Positions 24,441-34,889 of a stretch of DNA of 64,000 bases are shown piece by piece. A program made the translations under genes and the position numbers. Below the pieces are notes generated by a model. It was not told where the DNA came from. It saw only the letters and a list, made by a program, of their open reading frames with translations, and ran no database searches. Source of the DNA: Lunularia cruciata (lineage: Eukaryota; Streptophyta; Marchantiopsida; Lunulariales; Lunulariaceae); NCBI GenBank assembly GCA_948567375.1, contig OX419762.1:2485001-2549000 (forward strand), given 5' to 3'. How positions within the stretch are numbered: the first letter of the stretch is position 1; each line of letters begins with the position of its first letter.

Positions 24441-25172
24441 TGTAATACTACACGGACAAGAGAAGAGAGAAAATATAGATTACATACTCAACATTTGGTG
24501 CCCCAAAGAAGCACCTTCTCTTTATTATATAGACAAAGAGGATCTCCTCCAAGGAAGCTCCACCATAGGATTAGGCACACAAATAGGTGACATGTCATCA
24601 AGCTCCACCCTTGGATTATTTACTTGGATGGATGACATGTCAATCTAGGTCTTATCTAGTTGGTCAAACAGGCTTTGACCAAAGGGAATCTTTTAGAGAA
24701 TTTTCCTGTAGGAGTCTCAGAATCACTTAAGGTACCATTGGATAGCTCTCAACAAGAAAAACCAGGGGGAGAAAAGGCCAACCTTTACTTCATTGGGGAG
24801 GGAATGTGCACATTTTTTAGGCCTAATTCATCCGTTTAGGCCTCCAAAATTGCCTTCAAAGATTTTAAGCATGTTTTGATTCCTACTCTCTTAGTAAAAG
24901 TCCCCTTTTGGTGATACCTCTTTCTGATCTGTTTAATCTATCATGTGTAACATCCTTCCAGATGTTAGCAAACCAATTCTCACCTGTAAATCATATGTCT
25001 AGCTATTGGTTCTAAGGTTTTAAAGTCTATTTCACTTTCTGCTCTATTTGTAGAAGTACTCTTTTGGTGATACTTCTATCTGATCTATTTTGACCATCAT
25101 GTATAAAATCATTCTCGATGTTACCAAACCAAATTTCACATCTAGATCATATGGCTAGCTCTTGGTATTACA
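24441..25172 (-). repeat. C 5' LTR with tandem duplication in U3
   Basis: The LTR is 732 bp. A segment of about 155 bp is present twice (24854-25008 and 25009-25166), diverged from each other but both shared with the 3' LTR. The related B LTR has one copy. A TATA-type CTATATAATAAAG is visible on the minus strand near 24520-24532. Confidence 0.85.
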
Positions 25173-25177
25173 AGTAT

Positions 25178-27300
25178 GGGCATTTAATGGATTGGCTAGT
25201 TTTATCAACGTTTCATCCACTATTATGCCCATGGGGCCTCACCATTGATTGATCTCTTGGGGAAGAATTTGTGCTTTTAGTGGATTACCAAGCACAAAGA
25301 AGTATTCTAGAAGTTGAAACATATGGTGTCTTCAAGACCCATGCTTTAACCATATGCTCCTCAACTACCTTGTGTGGTTGATTTTGATACTTCTAACTTT
25401 GCAATTGGAATTGTGTTGTAGTAGGAATTCCTAGATGGATTACATCCCATTGCCTTTGTGTCTTGCTGACTAAATACAATCAAAGGAATTACTCTACTCC
25501 AGATTGGGAACAACTAGCAATGATATATGCCACCAAGTTATGGAAGTATTATCTCTTGAGGAAAAAAGTGATCATGCAAACTAATCATAAACCATTGTTA
25601 TAGATATTACACTTGGAACACATGAAGAGTTGATATCATCAATGGGAGGAACAACTACAATTCTTTGATATCAAACTTGAGCACATATCCAATCAGTTCC
25701 ATGTCATCCTGAATGCCCTATCTCAACAACCTGATTTGAAGTCTCTTCCTCTCATCACAATGGCAATTACAACAATGTTAGTTGACTCCAAAGTCCAAAT
25801 TGAGTTTAAGATAGCTCTACAACAAGATCTTTTGTTCAAATGATACAAGGTCATCTTGCATCATGCAACAAGTAGTACAACACCTTCTCCTAAAAGGAAG
25901 GCCTTCTATTTTGTGAGAGTCAGATTTATGTTCCAGCCAAGTGTGATCTCCAACTTATGCGCCTCCAAGAAGCCCATAACTTACCAGTTGTTGGTCACAT
26001 GGGTGTGGAAAGGACCTTGGATACCCTCAAATGCCAATGGTGGTGGCCCAACATGACACAAGATGTTTGAAAATTATTTTTTTTTGTGTGAGAGCTACCA
26101 ATGTAACAAGGCTAACAACCAAAAACTGAGTGGACTCCTTCAACCACTTCCCATTCCATTTGCTCAATAGGAACATGTGAGTTTGGATCTCATCATATCC
26201 TTACCCAAGACAAAGCAAGGTCACACGGCAATTGTGGTGTTTGTGGATAAGCTTAGTAAGCAAATCCATTTGGCACTACCCTTTGATACCATGGATGTTC
26301 CAACATTAGTGTAGATCTACTTCAATAGTGTCTTTAAGCATCATGGAATGCCACATGTACTCATTTTCAACTGTGATCCTCAATTCATTAGAAAGTTTTG
26401 GCAAGCACTTTTCCATATACTTGGCATCAAGGTTACTTTATCCATAGCCTATCATCCTCAAATTGATGGACAAATGGAACATGCAAGTTGCACCTTGGAG
26501 GATATGCTTTGTATCTTTGTCAACATTCACCATACCAATTGGAATGAATGTCTTGTAGCTACAAAGTTTGCATACAATAATTCCAAACAAGCAAGCACCA
26601 TATTCTCTCCTTTCTTCCTCAATTTTGGCCAAGATCCACTTGTTCTTGATTCCCTTCTTGCTCCTCCTCCATCTCATGTCCTTCATACTTCCACCTTCTT
26701 GACCAATATCCCAATCCCCTTCTTGACCACAATATCCCAATCCTTTGAATAAGCCAAAATTGCATCTCCTTGTTGCTCTGAATTATTAGAAACAATATGC
26801 GGACCACCATCTTCGTGATCTCACCTTTCAAGTTGGTGATAAAGTCATGCTCTCCTGTAGTAACCTTCCACTCCCACTTGATACCCAAGTTTGTAAACTT
26901 GCTCCTAATTGGATAGACCCCTTTGATGTCACCTGAATCATCTCTCATGTTGCTTATTGTGCATATTACCTTGCATAATCATATGCACATCCACCCTATC
27001 TTTCATGTTTCCAAGTTAAAATCCTTTGTTCCTAATGCATTCTTTTTTTCCTCTTGATTCCAACCTCCTCCTCCTCCACCCATCCTTATCAATCATTGTA
27101 AGGAGTACAAAGTTGATTGTATCCTTGCACATCACCACATTCAACAAGGCCATTAATAATATATGGTGTACAAGGTCCTTTGGAAAGGGTATTCCCTTCA
27201 TGATGCCATACAAGAACCTCTTTCTTATCTCTAGAATGCTCAAATGGCCATCTAGGAGTTTGAAGCTTCAATGGCGATGAGGATGTCACTAACTAGCAAT
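25178..27300 (+). pseudogene. D pol remnant, second part (RNase H, integrase, chromodomain)
   Basis: The frame resumes after C at the same codon region where it stopped. RNase H is at about 25330-25620. The integrase zinc region is at about 25960-26120. The integrase core is open at 26348-26752 with FNCDPQFIRKFWQALF, LSIAYHPQIDGQME and EFAYNNS-type text. A chromodomain remnant (VYKVLWKGY) lies near 27165-27190. Many stops interrupt it. The polypurine-like AATGGGGGAATA lies just before the 3' LTR. Confidence 0.8.
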
Positions 27301-27309
27301 GGGGGAATA

Positions 27310-27733
27310 TGTAACAACATAGAGTTAGCGGCAAAGTTAGCTAGGGCTAATGAAGTAGCAAATTAGACAAATTAGCCTAAAATATTATAAAAGTATCTGA
27401 AAAGATTCTTGGGAAGCTTCTCAACTAGCTTAGCTTGCACCCCAAGTAGGTAGCTTTTAGAAGGAAGCTTCTAGAAGCTTCCAACTATCTTAGCTTATAT
27501 GCCAAGTGAGAACTTCTAGAAGGAAGCTTCTTGAGAAGTTTCCCGCTTAACTTGGCTTGCACTCCAAGAAAGCGGCTCAAGGAAACTTCTTGAGAATTTT
27601 CTCAAAGCCTTGTATTCTCCCTAGAAATACCAAAGCCAAAGCTCATGTTAGGCATTTGGAGTGTCCCACACTCAAGTTTCCTAATGTGATCTTCCATTCT
27701 CCTATTTCTCTCCTTGATCTTGGGTCTTTTACA
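27310..27733 (+). repeat. D 3' LTR
   Basis: The LTR is 424 bp, starting TGTAACAACATAGAG and ending CTTTTACA. It carries a four-unit GAA/TTC array at 27464-27481. Confidence 0.9.
27464..27481 (+). promoter_or_regulatory. Four-unit heat-shock-element-like array in D LTR
   Basis: GAA-gc-TTC-ta-GAA-gc-TTC is an uninterrupted four-unit alternating array with correct 5-bp phasing, the strongest form of the heat-shock-factor site. It is upstream of the LTR TATA-like region. Binding is inferred from the motif only. Confidence 0.5.
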
Positions 27734-27738
27734 AATAT

Positions 27739-27844
27739 AATAAAGAGAAGGTGCTCCTTTGGGCCATCTTAGTATTGAGTGTGAAGTTTATGTTTTCTCT
27801 CTTGTATCTTTCTTGGAGAGTTCTCCTATCCTCAAAGTATTACA
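27739..27844 (+). repeat. B 3' LTR, right part
   Basis: It continues the B LTR (AATAAAGAGAAGGTGCTCC, as at about 4651 in the 5' LTR) and ends GTATTACA. It is flanked on the left by the D target duplication AATAT (27734-27738) and on the right by the B duplication CATTT. Confidence 0.85.
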
Positions 27845-27849
27845 CATTT

Positions 27850-27924
27850 GGAGTTTCCCACACTTAAGTGTCCCAATGTGATCTTCCATTCTTCTATTTC
27901 TCTCCTCAGTCTTGATCTTTTACA
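27850..27924 (+). repeat. Element E: solo LTR of the A family, right part
   Basis: This is the continuation of the LTR that begins at 3783. It resumes with the B target duplication CATTT (27845-27849, against CATTC at 4166-4170) and runs to the family LTR end CTTTTACA at 27924. The sequence through the join matches the intact D and A LTRs, for example at 15973-16060. Confidence 0.8.
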
Positions 27925-29270
27925 TAAGTCCATATTAGTTTGGAGTAGCCACACTTGGAGGTTGTGAGGCTATATCTTCAAGCATCAAGGCACTCCTAGA
28001 TATCCATATAGAGGAGGTCATCTTACAAGTGGATGTCGAGAATCTTTGTAATAGCATCTCTTGGACATCCATCTTTAGAGAGCTTAGGGAGGCCGGTGGA
28101 TCCTTGGCAAGTCTTATTCTTTTTAAGTGGTTGTTCTGTAGCTCTCTTGCTTCCCTTTACTACGAACATGGTTGGTCATAGGAGGGAGTCACCATCTTGG
28201 AATCAATTGTTGGTATATGACAAGGAGATCCATAGGGGAGACCTTTGTTTGCCATAGTTCACTTCAGCACTCTCTTATCTACTATTTTGCCCAAACTAGG
28301 TTATATATTTCTCTCCTTGGCAAACAATACACAATAGTGTGCTCCATAGATCAGATTAGGCAGGCCTTTGATCATTTGACTATCAAGCTACATCTTATAG
28401 GCTTGAGAGTCAAGGTGTCAAAGTGCATAGCATGGTCTCCTTTAGATACCCCTCCCCACCTTGAGCTTCTAGAGGGGTGTGTCACATATATAGATGGACT
28501 ATGTATTCTTGTTACATATATAGATGGACTACCAACCACCTTCTCTACAATGATAAGGTTTCACCTAGGTTTGGTGTGCTTGTCTACATCTTTGTTACTC
28601 ACTTGTAAGTGCATTTCTACAATAGATACAAGAATAGTCTGTATGACATTGTGTTCTTTTGGAGGACAAAAGGATAGCTACCCATGATGCCATCAGGTAT
28701 ATTGTGTTTTTTATGGTACAAGAGAGTGGATTCCTTGCTTGGAGGGAGCATTCATATGCTTTGTAAAAAACACATTTTAGAGTAGACTTATACTTGGTTT
28801 GAGATGATTAGGTGATAATAGCGGATGTTGTATTTACACACCCTACATGTGATGTAGTTTTAGAAGGAGTGATTACTGATCTTCTTGGATGGGTGGCAAG
28901 CAGAGCAATAGCACGCAAGGTCTTCAAGTATAAGGATATGCAGCAAGGTCACTTCTTTGTTCCTCTAGCCTTGGAATTATATGGAACAAGGGACACAACA
29001 TTGGACACATTTGTCAAGGAGTGTGCAAGAGCTTATCATATTAGATGTCAAAGGGTACCACTCTTACTCTCATACTTTGTAGCATACTTTAGACATCATG
29101 TTTCTATTGCTCTATAGAGAGCATTGGCTGGTGCAATCCATAAGAGAGTAATCACACTAGGTGATGCTTCTTTGGATGCTCCAATGGTTTGTAGACCTTA
29201 TGATTTGCATAGCTTGGATATCTTAGGTATGGTAAGGAAGATTTTTTGTATCAATACTATTGGGGCCTAG
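27925..29270 (+). pseudogene. F: RT and restriction-like endonuclease part
   Basis: This is the continuation of the F polyprotein. Motifs: FGVATLGGCEAIS and LQVDVENL (RT motif A region, about 28030), a region like IRQAFDHLTIKLHLIGLRVKVSKC (split here by a frameshift, 28350-28430), the C-terminal knuckle remnant (CKCISTIDTRIVCMTLCSFGG), TRVDLYLV near 28785, ITDLLGWVAS near 28880, KYKDMQQGHFFVPLALELYG (28930-28985), and the end VCRPYDLHSLDILG. It stops at an alanine codon and TAG near 29268, exactly as in G. Multiple stops and frameshifts show decay. Confidence 0.8.
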
Positions 29271-29910
29271 TCTCATTTTACCTCTTTTGTCTCTCCCTTA
29301 TATGGATTGATGGGGTCTTCCCATTCTTCATAGGTTCTACATGGTTGCCTTTTTCCAAAAATGGGTGAGAAAGAAGGGTCAACATTGATGAGTCAATCCA
29401 CTATACCTTCCTTCCCACATGAGACTCTTTTGTATCACCACACTAATTTTAAAAGACCAGGATTATCTCAATATTTATTTACCATTTTCTTTTATATTGC
29501 TTTATCCTATCTCCTTATATTTCCTTGCTCCAAGAAATGGTAGAATGTACACACCATTGATCATGGTTACACTACTTCTTTTTTATGTTAGTGAAGACAA
29601 TAGGTCTAAGTATTTTGTTTATCTTTTGTTGAATACACGGTTGAATCCATACTTTCTTTGTATTCATAAGTTTGTAGACAATGCATGCTAAGCATTCCTG
29701 AAATGACCACTACTTAAACACATTTTGTTTTGGAGAACAATGATTGATCAATATTTCACATAGAAATGGGAATTTTTAAATATGATCAAATGGTTTGCTA
29801 AGAAATAACAAATCATCCATGTCCATTTCCATCATGGAGCAAATACAAGTTGGATGGGTGGAATAATACATAACTATAGATATAAGTCCACCAATCTTTA
29901 GGACAACAAG

Positions 29911-29985
29911 TGAGGATGGATCAGTTGGCTAAAGAAATTGTCTACGAACTAGGCATTTAGAGTTCAAATCCTGATGTGCACAATC
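29911..29985 (+). repeat. tRNA-like stretch, possible SINE head
   Basis: An A-box-like TGGATCAGTTGGCTAAAG (29917-29934) is followed by a B-box match GTTCAAATCC (29962-29971), spaced as in a tRNA gene. The acceptor stem does not pair well, so this is more likely a tRNA-derived SINE or pseudo-tRNA than a functional tRNA. Confidence 0.35.
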
Positions 29986-30005
29986 TTGAGTTTAGTAGTT
30001 TGAGT

Positions 30006-30355
30006 CTCTAAATGCCAAATTCAACCAAATGAGACTTTTTAGGCTTTTCTTTTTGCCAAGTCAAACCCTCTCTAAATGGGCTAACTTGACTAACTCAAAA
30101 TGACTACCAAAAACTCATCTAAAAACTAGGTAGCCTCACATCAACAAGCTAGCTTGTTGGCCTTCTAGACCTTCATAGCCTCTCTAGCATATGCATCAAA
30201 GTCTCTAAACATCTTCTAGACCTTCATAGCCTCTCTTGCCTATGCCTCAAAGTCTATAAACACCAAAATTCAACCAATGAGGGTTTTCAGGTTTTTCTTC
30301 TTGCCAAATTGAACCCTCTCTAAATGGGCTAACCTTGAATAACTTGGCTATTAAC
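30006..30355 (+). repeat. Dispersed direct repeat of about 95 bp
   Basis: The stretch at about 30006-30098 (containing AACCCTCTCTAAATGGGCTAAC) recurs diverged at about 30250-30355. The 51-bp tandem pair at 30163-30264 lies between them. The family is unknown. Confidence 0.55.
30163..30264 (+). repeat. 51-bp tandem repeat, two copies
   Basis: Two adjacent 51-bp units begin with TTCTAGACCTTCATAGCCTC at 30163 and 30214 and differ at a few positions. Confidence 0.75.
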
Positions 30356-31539
30356 TCACTTTGAGGCCTCTAGATTCAACCAGATCTAGATCTTTGGTTC
30401 CCATATCTGATCTAATTTTTCACCTTTGGCTTCAAATCACACTACTCAACCTTTAGTTTCAACTTCTTGCTCCTAAATCAACCCTTGAATTAGTGAAATT
30501 GAGTATTCATTCCTCAATTTGACCTCAATTTCATAGAATGTGGGAAGTAATTCTGTACATTGTTAGCCTCTCTATCAAATCTTTGGCATAAATCCACAAA
30601 GCTTCCATGCATGATCCACTCAATTAAGACCAAAATTAAGCAACAATGATCACAGATACCAGCAATTTACCAAGCTTAGAGATACCACCAACATCCACAA
30701 CTCCTACACCCAATTCCTCTTTGATTAAATTCTTTGATGTTATCAATTTGACCACAAACTCAACTTGGACTAGAAACTCATTTATCAACTCAAGAAACTA
30801 TCATCAACGGGCTTTGATTACACAATCAAGTCATACCCACTCTAGCTAAGAGACTCTAGGTGATGCTTGTTAGCCTCTATCCACCTATGCCCAAGAGCTC
30901 AAAGGCTCAACATCAAAGAAGTCACCTCTATAGAGTTGTTTTTTGAAGGTACATCCCTCTAGATATGACTTAGCACTCCTTAATATACTATACCTCCAAA
31001 GAACCCAATCCTACCAAGCAAATTACTTGACTACGAAATGCAAATATCTTAAGAAAGTGTATGATGTTCAAATTTTCTGTCACTTTTTGTTAAGAAATCA
31101 GTTCACACTTCATGTTGCTCTTCGGTTCTTCATGAACTTACCAGTTTGTTCTAGCCACCTTACAATATGGATGCTCGCATTATAAAAACTCTTCTTATCC
31201 TTGTTTCTCCAATACTAACCCAATAAAAGTCACATCAATGAGGATTTACTCTCAAGGATGCCTAAATCATCAAAACCCAAATCCATATCTACAAAGCCAA
31301 CCAGATTTTACATTTTCCATATCTCTCATGCCCTACCACCCCCACATTTATGCATGTTTAACATTGGATGGACCAGGTTCATTCAATGCATTGTCTCAAG
31401 ATTAGGTCTCCTTGAGCAACTTACCAATGTGTTCTTACTGCTATTAATCCATCACAAAATGATGTGAGGCTCAGCATCATAAAGAAGCCACTAATTAGGT
31501 AATCATTAATTTTCTACACAATTATATCATCCCTTGGTA

Positions 31540-31960
31540 TGGCATTCCCTTATCTATTATTACCAACAATGGTACACACTTCAAAAATGAGGTCATGCAT
31601 GTATATACTGATTGGATCATGTTGGAGCTTAGAGCAATTCTCACCCAAAAAGATGATCAGAGAAAGGAGTTTGTGGTGGTCTGCACAATTCAACAAAGGT
31701 GAACTATGGCTCATATGAGAGAGAGTATTTAGCAATAGTGTGAGCCATAATATAATTTTTATGTTACTTGTTTGGAACCACTTCAATTTATCATTGATCA
31801 TCAACTATTGAAGTGGTTGATGGAGTGCAACAAGCTTTTAAAGAAACTTGCATTGTGTGCTTTGATTTTACAAGAGTATTATTTTATGTTTGTTCACAAA
31901 CCTAGAGTGGGAAACCATGATAGAAATGCAAAGCCATGAACTAGCTAGCATGATCAAACA
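31540..31960 (+). pseudogene. Scrambled Ty3/gypsy pol fragment (integrase piece then RNase H)
   Basis: At 31540-31600 an integrase core fragment reads WYGIPLSIITNNGTHFKNE. After a junction near 31610 an RNase H fragment follows: LTQKDDQRKEFVV, then SYEREYLAIV (with a stop), and on to IIDHQLLKWLMECNKLL and FVHKPRVGNHD near 31910. In an intact element RNase H precedes integrase, so this is rearranged. It has no clear relation to families A or B, since its motifs differ. Confidence 0.6.
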
Positions 31961-31969
31961 TGGGCATGC

Positions 31970-34086
31970 TGGTATGGTGAGACATATGAAGAGATGGTAT
32001 TAGGTTGACATATATCTATCTTTTTGTGTATGTTTATTGGAGCTTTGGTTGTATCTCTATAAGTATAAACAAGAGTTGTTGTTGTTGCTGTTGTCTTAGA
32101 TCCAAAGAGTGGAGATATTGGTATAAGTCAATGAAATATTCATGATAATGGACTATCTTTGCACCAATACTATGATTGACACAATTAGTAACAAGGAGAA
32201 AGATTGTGTCCTTCAACAAGCTAGGTGGTTCAAATTGGAGTGCAAACATCTTCATCAAGTATGAGAGTATGTAGAGCGCATGTAGTAATACTTCTTTTTT
32301 AGATATCACAATTGGTATAAGTAAGCATATATATAGCAAGGACTTAGGTTTTGTTAAGACCAAGAGCACCCTTGAATCGATGAAAGTATTTTGACATGGT
32401 TTAAGTCCTTAAGTGGAATCTTAAGGGTTTTCTTAAGCATATTTATTTTTGGATATTGGAATGATTGTATCTCTATGTAATTTGGAAATATTTGGGTATC
32501 TTTACTTGATTTTTCCTCTTATATGATTGCATATCAAAGTACTTCATGTTCTAGTTATATTTTCTCACAATGTTATATGGTTGTTCAGCTCTTGTTGTTG
32601 GAGGAGACTTTCCAAAACTTCTACATTGAATTATATTCTATGGGTTCTAACCCAAAACTAGCAAATTCTCCTAATGATTCCATGAATAGATTACATCCAA
32701 CCAAACTTTATCCTTTTTTTTCAAATTATTGTTTAAATTTTTCAAGCATTCCTTAAAAAAAATTGTACTTGTATGAGAAACATAGAATATGAACTCATTT
32801 GAAGATAAGGTTTACCAGATTGCACAATACAAATATTCTAGGTAATGAGTTTAACAAACTTGACACAAGAATATAGAATGATTGGTATGAACTTATTATT
32901 AGACAACACTCGTATTTTTCAAACTCAATAAATTGAATAAATCCTATTACTGCATTTTCAATTTCAGTATTTATATTCCCAAAATCTCAATCATACACTA
33001 TCCGATTCAAGACAAGCAATATATCTATAACATTGTAACACCTTCAAAAACCCCATTAGTCACCACCCGACCATGATGGGGTTCCTCGATAGGGAGAATC
33101 CCATCAAAAGTTAGGAAATCAAAGCACTTACCGAAGAATTCATGAAGCTGATCACTTTGACGTATATAACTATCTATCCATCCACATCTTTGGGAGTTCA
33201 CTCAACTGACGAGGAAACTTAGTGTGATCAAAATGTTGGATAGTAAATGAATGGTGTTGTCTTTGCTGATCATTTTGCTTTGCTTGTATTGAATGTCCAT
33301 TTGTTCATCTATTTTTTGGTCGCGCTGATCAGTTTGTGATAACCAACATCCAATGAAACAAAATCGCTAAAGACAAAATGTCCGTTTTAGAAGCTCAAAT
33401 ATGTGTACCTATTTTCACAAGGACTCATTCTAAAGTAATTGATAAAAGTCTAAGTAGATTTTTACAATTTACACAAGCGTTTTATTAAAAAAAATTGCTG
33501 CCACTTGAGTATTCTTAACAGTCGGGTTTTAATAATTTCAAGTTGGTATTAGATATGATGAGTAACGGTTATTCTTCTCTCCTATGTTTTATTGATATAA
33601 TATTTCATTGTATACTTACCTTATTCTTCTTCAATCCTTTTCCCTTTTTAACTTCCCATCTTAATCTTTGCTTGGGCAGTTTTAAGACTTTATGACTATT
33701 GTCAATGATTAAGATTCTAGTGAGATAAATATTACTTTTGAAGTTTAATGAAATTGTAACTGTTATAAAGAACTGTAACTGTTCGGAAAATATACTTAAT
33801 AGTATATGTCATAAGACCTATTTAAGAATTGAAAAATTCCATTGCTCTTTTTGTTCATTTCGATGATCATTTGATCCACATCTACTATGATTGTAATTGT
33901 ATTATTGAAGTATTATCGGGATGTTGTTGGAGTCTTAGTTATGAATGAATAAATACATTTCACTTGCACTTTTAGTATCTCTGTTGGAGAATTCATACTT
34001 TTAACAGTATTCATTGTAATTTATACATGCTACCTGATTAGCTTGTATGAGAATAAAAATTTATTGAAATTTTCAATATAATTTAG
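31970..34086. other. AT-rich intergenic DNA, no gene seen
   Basis: It contains a short GTT-type microsatellite at about 32069-32090 (giving a Gln run on the minus strand) and short unlikely frames. No domain, RNA gene or clear repeat was recognised. Confidence 0.5.
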
Positions 34087-34095
34087 AAGTTTTTA

Positions 34096-34485
34096 GGGGA
34101 ATTTTCCCAACTGCCTTACAAAAAGTATTCTCCAAAATGCTCCATTTTCATTTAAAATCCTCATCCCCACACTCTATTCCTTGCTCCACACTTGTCTCTT
34201 TCACGATGAGGAATCCCACCATTCACCATTGTAAAGTAGAAGATATCAATTTTCATTCATTGTACCTCATAGCATGTGCAAATCGCACATCCTGTCAAAA
34301 TGCTCCGCCAAGTTAAGCTGGGCAGTCATGTTGCTCTATGTGTCGATTTGGCATAAATCATGATGTGGCGCTGCAGCGTGAGTTGAAGTTGTCGAGAGGA
34401 TGGGATCCTTGTAATACTTTTGTACAAGCGGCATTTTGGAGAATATGAATATCTTTATTAAATAGGGTATTTTGGAAAATTCCCC
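34096..34485. mobile_element. Mutator-type MITE with perfect 9-bp TSD
   Basis: A 390-bp element starts GGGGAATTTTCC and ends with the inverse GGAAAATTCCCC. The inverted similarity extends imperfectly for about 50 bp, to the shared TTCTCCAAAATGC. It is flanked by perfect 9-bp direct repeats AAGTTTTTA (34087-34095 and 34486-34494). A 9-bp duplication plus G-starting TIR is typical of Mutator-like elements. It has no coding capacity, hence a non-autonomous MITE. Its interior is more GC-rich than its surroundings. Confidence 0.85.
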
Positions 34486-34848
34486 AAGTTTTTAATGTTT
34501 AAAAATTCTTATTGTCTGACTTATTTTACTAGAAAGCACAGAAAAGGAAATTAAACTGTATTTTATATAATTTCATGAGAAATTAAATAATTATACCATA
34601 TTAAAACAATATAGGTATTTAAAATACCATGTTAAACAAGTGTTAATAGTTGAATGAGAATGACATCATCGACTATCTTGAAATTGATACTCAAGTTGCA
34701 TATCTTGATCCCAAGTATTACACTAATTAAAACTCAAGTAATACATTGGGAAGTTATCTTTAAATTGAAATTAAAAAAATTTATAAATTTTATACTGAAA
34801 TATCTTTAAATGAACATGGAAATTTAATTTAGACTGAAATTTAATTAT

Positions 34849-34849
<1 letters not shown>

Positions 34850-34882
<33 letters not shown>
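34850..34882. repeat. (AT)n microsatellite
   Basis: About 16 uninterrupted AT units lie in AT-rich DNA. Confidence 0.95.

Positions 34883-34889
<7 letters not shown>

Larger units (their letters stand above)
18721..25172 (-). mobile_element. Element C: Ty3/gypsy chromovirus (B/C family), innermost and youngest
   Basis: C is 6,452 bp on the minus strand. It has a perfect 5-bp target duplication AGTAT (18716-18720 and 25173-25177). In element orientation the 5' LTR is at 24441-25172 (732 bp) and the 3' LTR at 18721-19323 (603 bp). The primer site is a perfect TGGTATCAGAGC match and the purine tract is clear. It encodes gag, protease, RT, RNase H, integrase and chromodomain with longer open stretches than B. 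Being inside D, which is inside B, it must be the latest insertion on this branch. Key residues are mutated (RT FLDN, integrase ITNRG), so it is not autonomous now. Confidence 0.92.
15649..27733 (+). mobile_element. Element D: Ty3/gypsy chromovirus (A/D family), split by C
   Basis: D's own sequence is 15649-18720 and 25178-27733, about 5.6 kb. LTRs are 412 and 424 bp, start TGT(G/A)AC and end TTTTACA. Target duplication: TATAT (15644-15648) and AATAT (27734-27738), one mismatch. It lies in the 3' LTR of B. The same domains as A can be followed, more decayed. Element C sits in the RT to RNase H connection; the join reads like A at about 8370-8390. Confidence 0.9.
4171..27844 (+). mobile_element. 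Element B: Ty3/gypsy chromovirus (B/C family), carrying A, D and C
   Basis: B is an LTR retrotransposon with its own sequence at 4171-5270, 10832-15648 and 27739-27844, about 6.0 kb in total. The 5' LTR is 587 bp; the 3' LTR, after removing D, is 585 bp. A tRNA-iMet-type primer site follows the 5' LTR and a purine tract precedes the 3' LTR. Gene order gag, protease, RT, RNase H, integrase, chromodomain marks it as a Ty3/gypsy chromovirus. Target duplication CATTC/CATTT has one mismatch. The first LTR base pair has decayed from TG to TA. All frames are broken, so it cannot move by itself. Confidence 0.85.
2920..29355 (+). mobile_element. Element F: 5'-truncated RLE-type non-LTR retrotransposon, outermost of the nest
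   Basis: F is homologous to element G at 37.5-41 kb. Its own sequence is 2920-3782 plus 27925-29355, about 2.3 kb; all between is nested later insertions. Similarity to G begins at about 2925 (SFEWLAS against SWEWLAS in G), so the zinc-finger end is missing, as expected for a 5'-truncated non-LTR copy. It ends near 29355 with the same 3' sequence as G, finishing in a GCCTTTTT-type terminus without a poly(A) tail. The join is exact: the E target duplication (3778-3782 and 27925-27929) collapses to match G across the insertion site. F is strongly AT-shifted relative to G. I did not find F's own target-site duplication. Confidence 0.8.
29360..31539. other. Repeat-rich intergenic DNA without a recognised gene
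   Basis: Short open frames (29361-29691, 30646-30849, 30943-31185, 31258-31467) have no recognisable domain and low-complexity composition. The recognisable contents are the tRNA-like stretch and the tandem and dispersed repeats listed separately. Confidence 0.5.

Noticed and set aside
29911-29985. Functional tRNA gene
   Set aside because: Box-like motifs are present but stems do not pair convincingly; kept only as a SINE-like repeat.
30163-30264. CRISPR-like array
   Set aside because: Only two directly adjacent 51-bp units without spacers, in a eukaryotic context.
32034-32369. 111-codon minus-strand frame with a Gln run
   Set aside because: The Gln run is a GTT-type microsatellite; the rest shows no domain.
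33560-34080. Possible copia LTR with a primer-site-like TTGGTATTAGAT
   Set aside because: The primer-like word lies on the wrong side of the LTR-like stretch and no partner was found.
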